This document shows positions 1 through 8,307 of a stretch of DNA of 64,000 nt, piece after piece. Both the position numbers and the translations under genes were made by a program. The number at the start of each line of letters is the position of its first letter. Position 1 is the first letter of the stretch. The notes beneath the pieces were generated by a model. The model saw only the letters and a program-made list of their open reading frames with translations, ran no database searches and was not told the DNA's origin. Source of the DNA: Bin80 sp965215475 (GTDB lineage Bacteria; Bacteroidota; Rhodothermia; Rhodothermales; Bin80); assembly GCA_965215475.1 (NCBI GenBank), contig OZ244061.1, positions 3,348,001 through 3,412,000 of the forward strand, in the 5' to 3' direction.

Positions 1-431
1 TGAGAGCTTCCGGTCTTGAACCAAGGTGCTCAAGGTCAGCAAATAAATCTAGTTGCAGGGGAGATAATTCCTTTGCCGGGGCTATTTCAATATGAAGCTG
101 ATTTTGGCTGTCAGTCGGACCGATTGAGATTCTCTGATCAAGAGAGGGACTTCTACCATAAAAAAGAGTGGAATAGTCTAGAGTAAAATCATACTCTTCT
201 TCATGCTTAATTGCGTATTCATATCTCCGGCTCAATAATTCTTCAAATACATCATAGCGTCCTTGCCGCGTACACACGTACCGCTTCAAGAACAGTAGAT
301 TTACCTACTCCATTCCGGCCGACAAGTAGAGTTACACGACCTAAGTCCTTAATTGAAAGGTTCTGAATCCCCCGAAAATTTCTAATTGCCAAGTCAGGGA
401 GGTGCAATTTTTGGGGTAGATTTTCAGACAT
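1..431 (-). pseudogene. AAA family ATPase (SMC/OLD-like), frameshifted, cut by window edge
   Basis: Reading the minus strand from an ATG at 431 gives a protein that starts with a typical SMC/OLD-type ATPase N-terminus (IRNFRGIQNL) and a Walker A motif GRNGVGKST at about residues 38-46, followed by LEAVRVYAAR. The frame then stops at about 254-258. A second frame picks up at once with GRYDVFEELLSRRYE and continues to the window edge, so the two halves are one gene split by a one-base loss at about 258-270. The rest lies outside the window. The family hydrolyses ATP and is common in defence islands and in stand-alone OLD nucleases, but no nuclease domain is visible here. A sequencing error is the main alternative to a true pseudogene. 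Confidence 0.75.
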
Positions 432-582
432 ACTGGTGATTTGAGATCCATCGTCAACTGGCGAAGGAGTAAATATTTCCCAATCAATTACGCAAATTCG
501 AACATCATAAGGTTAAGTAATTGCAAACTTATAAGCATCTTATCTCTCGCAGGGTGTAAAGCCAACTATACTCAAAAGCCAG

Positions 583-1230
583 CTAAAACAGTACTCCAGC
601 CATGATCATCCAACCCTTGTTATTCAGAATCGTTAATTCACCTGTTTCGGAATCAGGTTTGGTTACATCACGTTGACCTTGATAATATCTCCCCTCTAAT
701 GATAGGCGTTGAGTTGCCACATCGAAATCAATGCCAACCCCGATCATCAATCCATAATCAAAGGATTCGATAGATTCATTTTCTTCAATTAAGATTCCTC
801 TGGTATTAGTGGACTCAACTAGAATTGCAGAGTCCACCACAAATAAAGTTGCACCCCCAAGAAAAATTCTTGGTCGAACAATTCCCGAGGAGGCAAAACG
901 AAATTGAAGCAAAAGAGGTGCAGATAGATATGAGGACCTACTAGTGAGTAAACCAGGAAAGTCATTGTACTGTACTCGGGTTTTTGCACCCATACGAAGG
1001 TAGAGTAATTCGCCAACTGCGCTGAGGCCTCCGAAGATGTGCAGTTCAGCGGTTCCCCCTCCGGCAATTCCAGTAATGCTTTCCCATGCAGTTTCTCCTG
1101 CAGCTAGGTCACCGGCGAACGTTGTATTCGTAATGCCGAATTTTAGCCCTCCGGTCACACGTTGTGCATGGACAGATGCCGTTCCCATCAGAAAAAAAAC
1201 AGATAGTATCAGTAACTTAAGGTTTTGCAT
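583..1230 (-). CDS. Outer-membrane beta-barrel protein (PorT/OmpW-like), secreted
   Basis: This 215-residue protein has a clear signal peptide (MQNLKLLILSVFFLMGTASVHAQ, cut after AQ). The mature part alternates short glycine-rich and aromatic strands, such as VTGGLKFGITNTTFAG, LLLQFRF and LEGRYYQGQRDV, and ends in VLF, a hydrophobic-aromatic C-terminus typical of outer-membrane barrels. Its length and architecture match the small 'outer membrane protein beta-barrel domain' family frequent in Bacteroidota. It stands alone on the minus strand, divergent from gatC across about 240 bases. No specific ligand or role can be read from the sequence. Confidence 0.75.
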   Translation of the reverse strand: MQNLKLLILSVFFLMGTASVHAQRVTGGLKFGITNTTFAGDLAAGETAWESITGIAGGGTAELHIFGGLSAVGELLYLRMGAKTRVQYNDFPGLLTSRSSYLSAPLLLQFRFASSGIVRPRIFLGGATLFVVDSAILVESTNTRGILIEENESIESFDYGLMIGVGIDFDVATQRLSLEGRYYQGQRDVTKPDSETGELTILNNKGWMIMAGVLF

Positions 1231-1467
1231 AAATCGGCAGGTTGATCAGATCAGACGAATACTGTGTAAGAGCGCATCCAAAATGAATATACCGATCTCT
1301 GCATGATTTTTTCTACAAACGATATGTGTAACCTCGTCAGAAGAATCAAGCGTCTTAAATAGAACCAGATATCGTGCGTCAGAATCTTTGTATATCTTCG
1401 TGGATATGTTTGTCGAGTCATGGAACAGCAACCATAGGCTACCGTAAGCGAACTTTTGCCTTATCCA

Positions 1468-1755
1468 ATGTCAATCTCAAGAAAAGAAGTTCGTCACATT
1501 GCAAAGCTGGCCAAACTGCGATTTACAGAAGCTGAAGAAGAAGTCCTGGCTCATGACATGAGTCGAATTCTTAATTATATGGGAACATTGAACCAGTTAG
1601 ACACTTCGGATATAGAACCGGTTACCCATGTGCATGATCTCACGAACATCATACGTGCAGATTCAGTTCAGGACCGACTTCACCATGAAGAAGCACTTAG
1701 CAATGCACCGGACACGGATGGAGATTACTTCAGGGTTCCGAAAGTCATCGGATAG
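1468..1755 (+). CDS. gatC: Asp-tRNA(Asn)/Glu-tRNA(Gln) amidotransferase subunit C
   Basis: The 95-residue product carries the GatC signature: an N-terminal helix VRHIAKLAKLRFTEAEEE, a middle helix ending in LNQLDTSDIEPVTHV, and a C-terminal NAPDTDGDYFRVPKVIG. GatC stabilises the GatA/GatB complex that amidates Glu-tRNA(Gln) or Asp-tRNA(Asn) in the cytoplasm. A TTG four codons upstream (1456) is in frame, but the ATG at 1468 fits the family start. No Shine-Dalgarno motif is visible, as usual in this phylum. The next gene starts 11 bases downstream, suggesting cotranscription. gatA and gatB are not in the window. Confidence 0.93.
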   Translation: MSISRKEVRHIAKLAKLRFTEAEEEVLAHDMSRILNYMGTLNQLDTSDIEPVTHVHDLTNIIRADSVQDRLHHEEALSNAPDTDGDYFRVPKVIG

Positions 1756-1766
1756 CAACCGTCTCT

Positions 1767-4241
1767 ATGGGTAGATCTAAAGCGGTGCAAGCCCCTCTGC
1801 AGAAGTCATGGTGGGGAGTTCAACCATCTGTTCTACGGCATTTAATCTGTATCCTTGGACTCATCGTCGTTGCCATCTATTTTTCTTGGGCAACCCTTTT
1901 TAGTGGAAGAAGTCTTGTTGGTGGTGATACTATAGAGTGGAGGGCAGCAGCTCAGAGCATGCTGCAATACCGTGAAAGGAGCGGTGAAGAGCCACTTTGG
2001 GCGACAAATTTGTTTGCAGGAATGCCGGGGTATATCATCTCCAATCCAAGTCTGGTACCTCAAATTGATGAGTTCCCACGTGCATTACGTAAGATTGCTT
2101 GGCCCTTTTCGCATGTAATTTTTATGCTTATCGGGGCATACTGGCTTGTTTGGTATTTAACACGTGACACACTGAGTTCGTTATTGGCTGCATGTGCATA
2201 TGCCATGACCACTTACTTACCTGTAATTTTGATTGCAGGTCATAATACCAAATTCGTAGCATTAGCATTTGCCCCATGGTTACTGTTGACCTTTGTACAT
2301 GGAATACGTAAGCCAAGCATAATCGCGAATCTACTTTTCGCAATTGCTTTGGCGGTAAACCTCCGAGCAGGACATGTGCAGATTACTTATTACATTACAT
2401 TCCTGATATTTGTGTGGTGGTTGGTACTATTTTTTGAGGCTCGGCGTCACAAGAAATTAACCCAGTTTTTGAAGGCAACGGGACTCCTTGCTACGGGTTG
2501 TATACTAGCATTGCTTATGGTGGCTGAGTATTATTGGCCTACACTTGAATATAAGGAATACAGCATCCGAGGAGCTTCAACTGGTGGTGACGGTGGGCTG
2601 AGTTGGGAGTATGCAATGCGTTGGAGTCAAAGCCCTGGAGAACTGTTGACTCTACTCATCGCAGATGCTTATGGTGGATCTACCTATTATTGGGGGCCCA
2701 AACCATTCACCGGTGGCCCCCATTATACAGGCAGTATTGTGTTAGCACTTGCAGTTATTGCATTATGGCGAATTAGATCTCGACTCGTGGCGATACTGGG
2801 AATCGCAGGTGGTTTGATGGTACTGTTTTCTTTCGGGCGGCATTTCGGAATGTTGAATCGTGCTATGTTCGGCTATTTTCCGTTATTTGACGCCTTTAGA
2901 GCTCCAGAAACATGGCTGATCGCAGTTTCCCTAGTTTTGGCAATTCTTGCAGCATTAGGGCTGGCCTATATTGTGCGTATAGAGCCCTCTGCCGCGTCAC
3001 AGCATGTAAAATGGCGTTCCGTGTTCATTATCTTTGGGGCAACCGGTGGTTTGCTATTATTTTTGATGGCGGCGGGTAATTCTCTATTGGACTTTCAGCG
3101 GGAGGGTGAACTTCAGCAGATCATTGCTTATGTAGCCCAGTCCGCAGATTTAAATACGTCTGACCCCCAAGTCACTACTGCCGCCGAACGGATCCTTTCT
3201 GAACAAGTGACCCCCCCACGCGAAAATGCTTTTACAGAGGATGCTAGGCGTTCTTTCCTTTTTATTCTGTTGGCATTCCTCACATTGATTGCATTTCAAC
3301 GAAAAATATTACCGGCCTGGATCTTGCAAATGTTTCTGGTGCTTCTGGTTGTTTTAGATCTAGGAGGTGTAGCAAAGAGATACTTGAATACCGATAATCT
3401 CAGTATATCACAGGATCCATCACGAAGCATCGAAACTTTAGATGTTGATGAGTATGTACTTGAGCAGGAAGGGCAGTTCCGCGTTCTCTCGCTAGAACGT
3501 GTAGATCAGACAGGACTTGCTCGTCCATCGTTCCATCACGAATCATTAGGGGGCTACAGTGGTGCAAAATTACGCCTTTATCAAGATTTTCTGGATAATC
3601 TTCTCTTTGATCCGAGTACAGGAATGCCAAACGAGAATGTGCTCGATATGATGAATGTTCGGTACATATTCTCTCAAGTTCCAATTACAGGTGCGCTAGC
3701 CGTAGAACAGGGTAGTGAATCAGGGTTGACGGTATACGAAAATTTGGATTTTCTCCCGCGAGCCTATTTTGTTGGGGAGATTGAAATTGTGCCAGATGCT
3801 GATGCAGCCATGAGTCGCCTCCTAGATCTTGATTTCGATCCAGCTGAACGGACAATACTTTCAGCACCGATCGAGATGGAATTAAACGCTTTGGATTCTT
3901 CCAGTACCGTGTCCGCAAATCCACTATCCTATGGTCCTAGGAGAATTGTCTACGAGTTGGAAACAGATGCTCCTCGCCTATTAGTGATCAGCGAAGTTTA
4001 TTACCCAGCAGGTTGGGAGGCTACATTGGATGGAGAGAATGTCACAATTCATCAAGCAAATTACTTGTTGCGTGGTATAGTTATCCCTACCGGAAAACAT
4101 ATGCTTGAAATGACATTTAATCCAGCTAGTTATATCTGGGGTAAACGAATCAGTCTATGTTCCACGATTTTTGTATATGGCATGGCATTAATAGTTATAG
4201 GATTTATTAGTTACGGCTACTTTCGGAGGACTCCAAGGTAA
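1767..4241 (+). CDS. YfhO-family large membrane protein
   Basis: The 824-residue protein has about a dozen hydrophobic segments: one near residues 25-45, a dense set from about 115 to 400, one near 500-540, and a last helix near 795-815. Between these lies a soluble domain of about 240 residues. The motif GHNTKFVALAFAPWLLL and a late PAGWEATLDGENVTIHQANYLLRGI block are typical of the YfhO family in Bacteroidota. These resemble GT-C glycosyltransferases; YfhO of Bacillus acts in teichoic acid glycosylation. The two genes downstream handle sugars, so a role in cell-surface glycan assembly fits. That role is inference; the family assignment is solid. Confidence 0.85.
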   Translation: MGRSKAVQAPLQKSWWGVQPSVLRHLICILGLIVVAIYFSWATLFSGRSLVGGDTIEWRAAAQSMLQYRERSGEEPLWATNLFAGMPGYIISNPSLVPQIDEFPRALRKIAWPFSHVIFMLIGAYWLVWYLTRDTLSSLLAACAYAMTTYLPVILIAGHNTKFVALAFAPWLLLTFVHGIRKPSIIANLLFAIALAVNLRAGHVQITYYITFLIFVWWLVLFFEARRHKKLTQFLKATGLLATGCILALLMVAEYYWPTLEYKEYSIRGASTGGDGGLSWEYAMRWSQSPGELLTLLIADAYGGSTYYWGPKPFTGGPHYTGSIVLALAVIALWRIRSRLVAILGIAGGLMVLFSFGRHFGMLNRAMFGYFPLFDAFRAPETWLIAVSLVLAILAALGLAYIVRIEPSAASQHVKWRSVFIIFGATGGLLLFLMAAGNSLLDFQREGELQQIIAYVAQSADLNTSDPQVTTAAERILSEQVTPPRENAFTEDARRSFLFILLAFLTLIAFQRKILPAWILQMFLVLLVVLDLGGVAKRYLNTDNLSISQDPSRSIETLDVDEYVLEQEGQFRVLSLERVDQTGLARPSFHHESLGGYSGAKLRLYQDFLDNLLFDPSTGMPNENVLDMMNVRYIFSQVPITGALAVEQGSESGLTVYENLDFLPRAYFVGEIEIVPDADAAMSRLLDLDFDPAERTILSAPIEMELNALDSSSTVSANPLSYGPRRIVYELETDAPRLLVISEVYYPAGWEATLDGENVTIHQANYLLRGIVIPTGKHMLEMTFNPASYIWGKRISLCSTIFVYGMALIVIGFISYGYFRRTPR

Positions 4242-4283
4242 AAGATCGTAGACTTTATCAATCACTGTGATTACCGACAGACA

Positions 4284-5573
4284 ATGAAACGAATTCTTTT
4301 GATCAGTTATTACTTTCCTCCATCAGGTGGACCTGGCGTGCAACGAATTCTGAAATTTGCACGTTATTTGCCTAAGTATGGATGGTTGCCGACCATCTTA
4401 ACGGTCGACCAAAGCTATGCCGCATATCCGTCAATAGATGAATCTTTGGTGCAAGAAATCCCACCTGAGGTTGAGGTGGTTCGAGCTCGATCTTGGGATC
4501 CCTTCAAATTGTATGGTCAATTCCAAGGTAAAACGAAACATGAAGTAGTTGAGGTTGACCATATTAGCGAGAAGCAAGGAGAAGGATTTAAGCGTTTTGC
4601 TCGCTGGGTTAGAGGAAACATCTTTCTTCCCGATGCCAGGATTGGCTGGGTGCCTTTTGGATCCCGAGTTGCTCAAAAATTGGTAAAAAAGGAGAGTTTC
4701 GATGTGATTATGAGTACAGGTCCACCTCATTCGAGTCACCTAATTGGTATCAGAGCAAAAGTAGCCTCTGGATTGCCTTGGGTTGTTGATATGCGGGATC
4801 CTTGGGTTGAGCTTTATTATGCAGATCAAATGTACGAGAGTAGAGTCGCAAGAGTAATTCAATCTTATCTGGAGAGAAAAATCCTAGGTACAGCCGATGC
4901 CGTTATTTCTGTCAGTGGACATTTCGGACAGGGTCTGAAAAAGCGCGTAAATATGCAATATTATGAGACGATCCCAAATGGGTATGACCCGGCTGACATT
5001 CCTAAACAAAGTCAGCGATCTTTTCAAAAAGGAGATGCCTTCATCATAGCATATGTCGGAACTTACAATCTGCGTAGGCACTCCGAAGCATTTGTTTCCG
5101 CATTACAAAAATTTCAAGCTTTCAGTCCTGTAGAAGTCCATCTCGTAGGTAAAATAGATTCAGAAGCATTTGAAGCATACCAGTTGAAAGGAATCTCAGT
5201 AAAAGATATAGGCTATCTTCCTCATGCGGATGCAATCGAATATATGCGCTCTGTAGATATGCTTATGTTGTCTCTGCCGAATGTGAAAGGTAGTCAAGGT
5301 AATGGGAATGTTCCGGGAAAGGTTTTTGAGTATATGTCCTCATCTAGACCAATCTTAGCTATAGGGCCAAAAAATGGAGATCTTGCAACTATTTTGGAGG
5401 AAGTAGGAGCGGGAGAAATTTTCGATTATGAAGATCATGAAGGAATGTTTGGTTTTTTACAAAAATGCCTGAATTCAAAGGATTCGTTTTGGGAAATCAA
5501 CAATGAAGCCTTGGCTGAATATGAACGCCCGCGCCTTACGGAGCGGCTGGCACATCTACTTGATCGTCTCTAG
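4284..5573 (+). CDS. Glycosyltransferase family 4 (GT-B fold)
   Basis: The 429-residue protein begins MKRILLISYYFPPSGGPGVQRILKFARYL, the usual N-terminus of GT-B sugar transferases of the GT4 type. A glycine-rich loop follows the first strand, and the C-terminal half carries the nucleotide-sugar binding region (NGNVPGKVFEYMSSSRPILAIGP with the conserved Glu, at about residues 340-365). It should transfer a sugar from an activated nucleotide donor to a growing glycan or lipid on the cytoplasmic side of the membrane. It lies 42 bases after the YfhO-like gene and 11 bases before wecB, so all three probably share a transcript for surface polysaccharide synthesis. The donor and acceptor are unknown. 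Confidence 0.88.
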   Translation: MKRILLISYYFPPSGGPGVQRILKFARYLPKYGWLPTILTVDQSYAAYPSIDESLVQEIPPEVEVVRARSWDPFKLYGQFQGKTKHEVVEVDHISEKQGEGFKRFARWVRGNIFLPDARIGWVPFGSRVAQKLVKKESFDVIMSTGPPHSSHLIGIRAKVASGLPWVVDMRDPWVELYYADQMYESRVARVIQSYLERKILGTADAVISVSGHFGQGLKKRVNMQYYETIPNGYDPADIPKQSQRSFQKGDAFIIAYVGTYNLRRHSEAFVSALQKFQAFSPVEVHLVGKIDSEAFEAYQLKGISVKDIGYLPHADAIEYMRSVDMLMLSLPNVKGSQGNGNVPGKVFEYMSSSRPILAIGPKNGDLATILEEVGAGEIFDYEDHEGMFGFLQKCLNSKDSFWEINNEALAEYERPRLTERLAHLLDRL

Positions 5574-5584
5574 GGTCCAGATTG

Positions 5585-6652
5585 ATGAATTCGAAGATAC
5601 ATGTATGCACCTTGGTTGGGGCCCGGCCTCAATTTGTGAAGGCGGCAGCTGTAAGTCCTGCACTCTTGGAATCTGGTATCAAAGAAACGTTGATCCATTC
5701 AGGTCAGCATTATGATGAGTCGCTGAGTCAAGTATTTTTTGACGAGTTGGGAGTCCCCCCGCCGGTCTCAAATCTTGGAGTTGGATCTGGCTCTCATGCA
5801 GCACAGACAGCAGAAATCATGATACGGTTTGAGCAATTCGTAAATGAGACTGGGCCATATCATGCGATTATTGTCTATGGAGATACGAATACTACATTGG
5901 GTGGTGCACTAGTTGCGGCCAAATTGAATATTCCCTTGGCTCATGTTGAAGCAGGTGTTCGCAGTTTTAATTGTTTGATGCCGGAAGAGATCAATCGAAT
6001 TCTCACTGATCGTGTCTCAAGGTGGTTGTTTGCCTCAACTAAAACAGCCGTAGAAAATCTAACTCAAGAAGGCTTAGGAGAGAATACAGTGCTTGTTGGA
6101 GATGTGATGTTGGATGCTACGCACATGTTTGCCGAGCGAGCAAAAAAACTGTTTCCCCTCAAATCAATTACGCATCATAAATCTGACGGTTATTGCCTAG
6201 CAACCGTACATCGTCCGTCCAATACAGATATTCGGGAAAATCTTCAAAGTATTTTTAGAGCTTTCGGGCAATTACCATTGCCTGTTATTTTACCACTCCA
6301 TCCCCGAACTAAATCTGTACTAGATCAAATTATTATTCCGGATAACATAGAGATTACTCCGCCGGTAAGCTACCTAAAGATGTTGACCCTCACGTCTAAT
6401 GCTCATCGCGTACTGACCGATAGTGGTGGGCTTCAGAAAGAAGCATATTGGTTTGGTAAACCGTGCGTAATTCTGCGCGAGGAGACCGAATACCCTGAAA
6501 CCCTCGAAAACAACTGGAGTGTGTGTGCAGGGGCAAATCAAGAATCTATTATCAATGCTGCAATGAGAACGCCAAATGGTCCACAATGTCGTCTTGGTGA
6601 GGGGCCTGAAGGAAGGGCAGCGGCGATGATTGCTCGTTCGCTTCTAAAGTAA
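5585..6652 (+). CDS. wecB: UDP-N-acetylglucosamine 2-epimerase (non-hydrolysing)
   Basis: This enzyme interconverts UDP-GlcNAc and UDP-ManNAc, a precursor for surface polysaccharides. The 355-residue protein shows the family blocks in order: GARPQFVKAAAVSPAL, HSGQHYDESLSQVFF, YGDTNTTLGGALVAAK, HVEAGVRSF with PEEINRILTDRVS, and TDSGGLQKEAYWFGKPCVILREETEYPE near residue 275-305. The ATG at 5585 is preferred over an in-frame TTG one codon earlier, since MNSKIHVCTLVGARPQF is the normal start. It follows the glycosyltransferase by 11 bases. After it comes a 380-base stretch holding the MITE-like repeat. Confidence 0.93.
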   Translation: MNSKIHVCTLVGARPQFVKAAAVSPALLESGIKETLIHSGQHYDESLSQVFFDELGVPPPVSNLGVGSGSHAAQTAEIMIRFEQFVNETGPYHAIIVYGDTNTTLGGALVAAKLNIPLAHVEAGVRSFNCLMPEEINRILTDRVSRWLFASTKTAVENLTQEGLGENTVLVGDVMLDATHMFAERAKKLFPLKSITHHKSDGYCLATVHRPSNTDIRENLQSIFRAFGQLPLPVILPLHPRTKSVLDQIIIPDNIEITPPVSYLKMLTLTSNAHRVLTDSGGLQKEAYWFGKPCVILREETEYPETLENNWSVCAGANQESIINAAMRTPNGPQCRLGEGPEGRAAAMIARSLLK

Positions 6653-6680
6653 ACGACTGGGAGGCGTCTCATATCAAGGG

Positions 6681-6968
6681 AAGCTCTTGCAAAACCTCTC
6701 TCACTTCAGTGCAAACATTGTTCTGAGAATGTCTGAGGGGATCTTTTCTAGTCGGATCAGGGGGAGGGGAAAGAGCCTCAAGGCTAGAAAAATAATTAAA
6801 TATTCTCCGTATCGGTTCAAAGAACTTGCCCGAACCAAGAAGTGTTGACTCGGTAAAAGTTGTAGTTCAAAGGTCGAATTGCAAAACCTCTTCATTGGAA
6901 GGTAAATATTACTCTGGGAGTAGTTGATGGCATATTTTAAAGATTGGAAGAGGGGTTTGCAAGAGCCT
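6681..6968. repeat. MITE-like sequence with terminal inverted repeats
   Basis: A 19-base end at 6681-6699 (AAGCTCTTGCAAAACCTCT) is the inverted, slightly imperfect partner of 6949-6968 (reverse complement AGGCTCTTGCAAACCCCTCT). A further direct copy of the core TTGCAAAACCTCT lies at 6879-6891. The interior has no convincing gene. This is the layout of a small non-autonomous element or IS deletion remnant of about 290 bases. No target-site duplication is clear, so the call is tentative. Confidence 0.45.
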
Positions 6969-7034
6969 ATACATAAAACAATACAGAAATGAATCTTCTT
7001 GAATATCTACTAACCCATTACAAGCCATTCAGGC

Positions 7035-7928
7035 ATGAGACTGAAAAATTCAGATAGTATTTCTACACACGAAGATACGGCACGTGGTGGGTGTCCAAGT
7101 TGTAGTGACGGTTCAGATTATCTGAATGGGCTCATGATTTCTGAGATGAGACCTCATGTTAGCGAACTCGGTTCAATTGAAGAATCTGATAACATTAGAT
7201 GTATATATAGCAAATGCTGCAATCCTTTTTTACACAAGGATCAACTGATGATCTATTTCACAGCTAATACACTTACATATGAGAATTCGATTGCACCGAG
7301 GAATGAGTCACATGGGGAATCATTTTCATTATTTTCAACAGAAAACTTATCCGACTCTATAAACGATGAAATTAGAAATTTATATCTAACCAATCGGCTT
7401 TTGGGCACAACACCACAAGATTTTCTATTGCCGTCCTCAGTGACTCGCGATTACGGATATGTAGGGAGAACCGATCCAGCGACACAAATAAAAAATGCGT
7501 CTCATCATGAGGAGATATTTAATGTCTTGGGTTTTGTGGGGCATCGAAAAATTGTAGCCCGCCTTAAATACCTACACGAAATTACCCCAGATGATGACCC
7601 AGAAGATCCACCGATGAAGTTCCAGTCACTTAAAGAGTGTGCACTATTCTTTCTTGATAATGATGTCACACTACCCTGCCCACAGATTGGAATATGTTCC
7701 AGTGGATTATTACATGTTGAATGGCGTTCCAGAAGCAGAAAGGTATCTTCATCAATGAGATTCTTGCTTGATGGAAATGCCCGTTTTGTGGGGACGATGG
7801 CTGTAAAAGATAATCTCCGACAGACCATCCAGGGGACGGGCGCAAAAAAATATGCCCTTCAGTCTATTCTACCATACATCAAGCATGCCACAATTGAAAA
7901 TGCCCAGCGAAGCAATACCCCAAAATGA
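7035..7928 (+). CDS. Hypothetical protein, first gene of an overlapping pair
   Basis: I do not recognise this 297-residue protein. It is soluble, without signal peptide or membrane segment. The N-terminal 120 residues are polar and contain two cysteine pairs (CPSC near residue 20, KCC near 60). The C-terminal half is more ordered: a helix NVLGFVGHRKIVARLKYLHEI, then an acidic PDDDPEDPPMKFQSLKECALFFL, then beta-like strands ICSSGLLHVEW and SMRFLLDGNARFVGTM. That half looks like a small conserved domain. Its stop codon overlaps the ATG of the next frame (ATGA at 7925-7928), so the two are translationally coupled. The AT-rich, non-metabolic context between a repeat and an IS marks it as accessory. 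Function unknown. Confidence 0.55.
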   Translation: MRLKNSDSISTHEDTARGGCPSCSDGSDYLNGLMISEMRPHVSELGSIEESDNIRCIYSKCCNPFLHKDQLMIYFTANTLTYENSIAPRNESHGESFSLFSTENLSDSINDEIRNLYLTNRLLGTTPQDFLLPSSVTRDYGYVGRTDPATQIKNASHHEEIFNVLGFVGHRKIVARLKYLHEITPDDDPEDPPMKFQSLKECALFFLDNDVTLPCPQIGICSSGLLHVEWRSRSRKVSSSMRFLLDGNARFVGTMAVKDNLRQTIQGTGAKKYALQSILPYIKHATIENAQRSNTPK

Positions 7929-8220
7929 TCATGTTGCTAGATACTGTAAGCCATCATCTATTGGCGATGACGGATTACCACTATCTACGTCGCACTCACC
8001 CTGACAGCTATATTACAAGGTGGTTCATCAACTCTCAGATTACAATGAGCGCCCGATTTGGTGGATGGATGCAATTTATAACCAACTAGCAAAGTTTGCA
8101 AATGAAGACTCAAACAAAACCCTTTCGAGTGAGGAAGAAATTCCCAATCGCTTTGGATTAGCTGCCCCGCTTCGCGTATGGCCAATTGCTCAAAAATTAA
8201 GAGATATCCTACCTAGATAA
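7925..8220 (+). pseudogene. Hypothetical partner gene, apparently frameshifted
   Basis: Starting at the ATG that overlaps the previous stop, the frame reads MIMLLDTVSHHLLAMTDYHY LRRTHPDSYITRW and then fails at about 8015-8025. Another frame takes over with VHQLSDYNERPIWWMDAIYN QLAKF and runs to a stop at 8220 after FGLAAPLRVWPIAQKLRDIL. Both halves look like real protein and join smoothly if one base is re-read. The gene is therefore either broken or read by a frameshift. The joined product would be about 98 residues. I do not recognise the family. The IS copy begins 29 bases downstream. Confidence 0.5.
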
Positions 8221-8279
8221 ATCTCTCCACAATAGATAGAACAAGGTTTGGTTCTATCACCATTTGTATGGAATTGATT

Positions 8280-8300
8280 AATTTTGGTTTCACCAAAATT
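8280..8300 (+). promoter_or_regulatory. Hairpin just upstream of the ISL3 transposase start
   Basis: AATTTTGGT (8280-8288) and ACCAAAATT (8292-8300) form a perfect 9-bp stem with a 3-base loop, ending 7 bases before the transposase ATG. The same hairpin is kept in the copies at 20778-20798 and 57915-57935. Such structures in other IS elements block translation from transcripts that read in from outside; that role is inferred here. Confidence 0.55.
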
Positions 8301-8307
8301 ATTTTTC

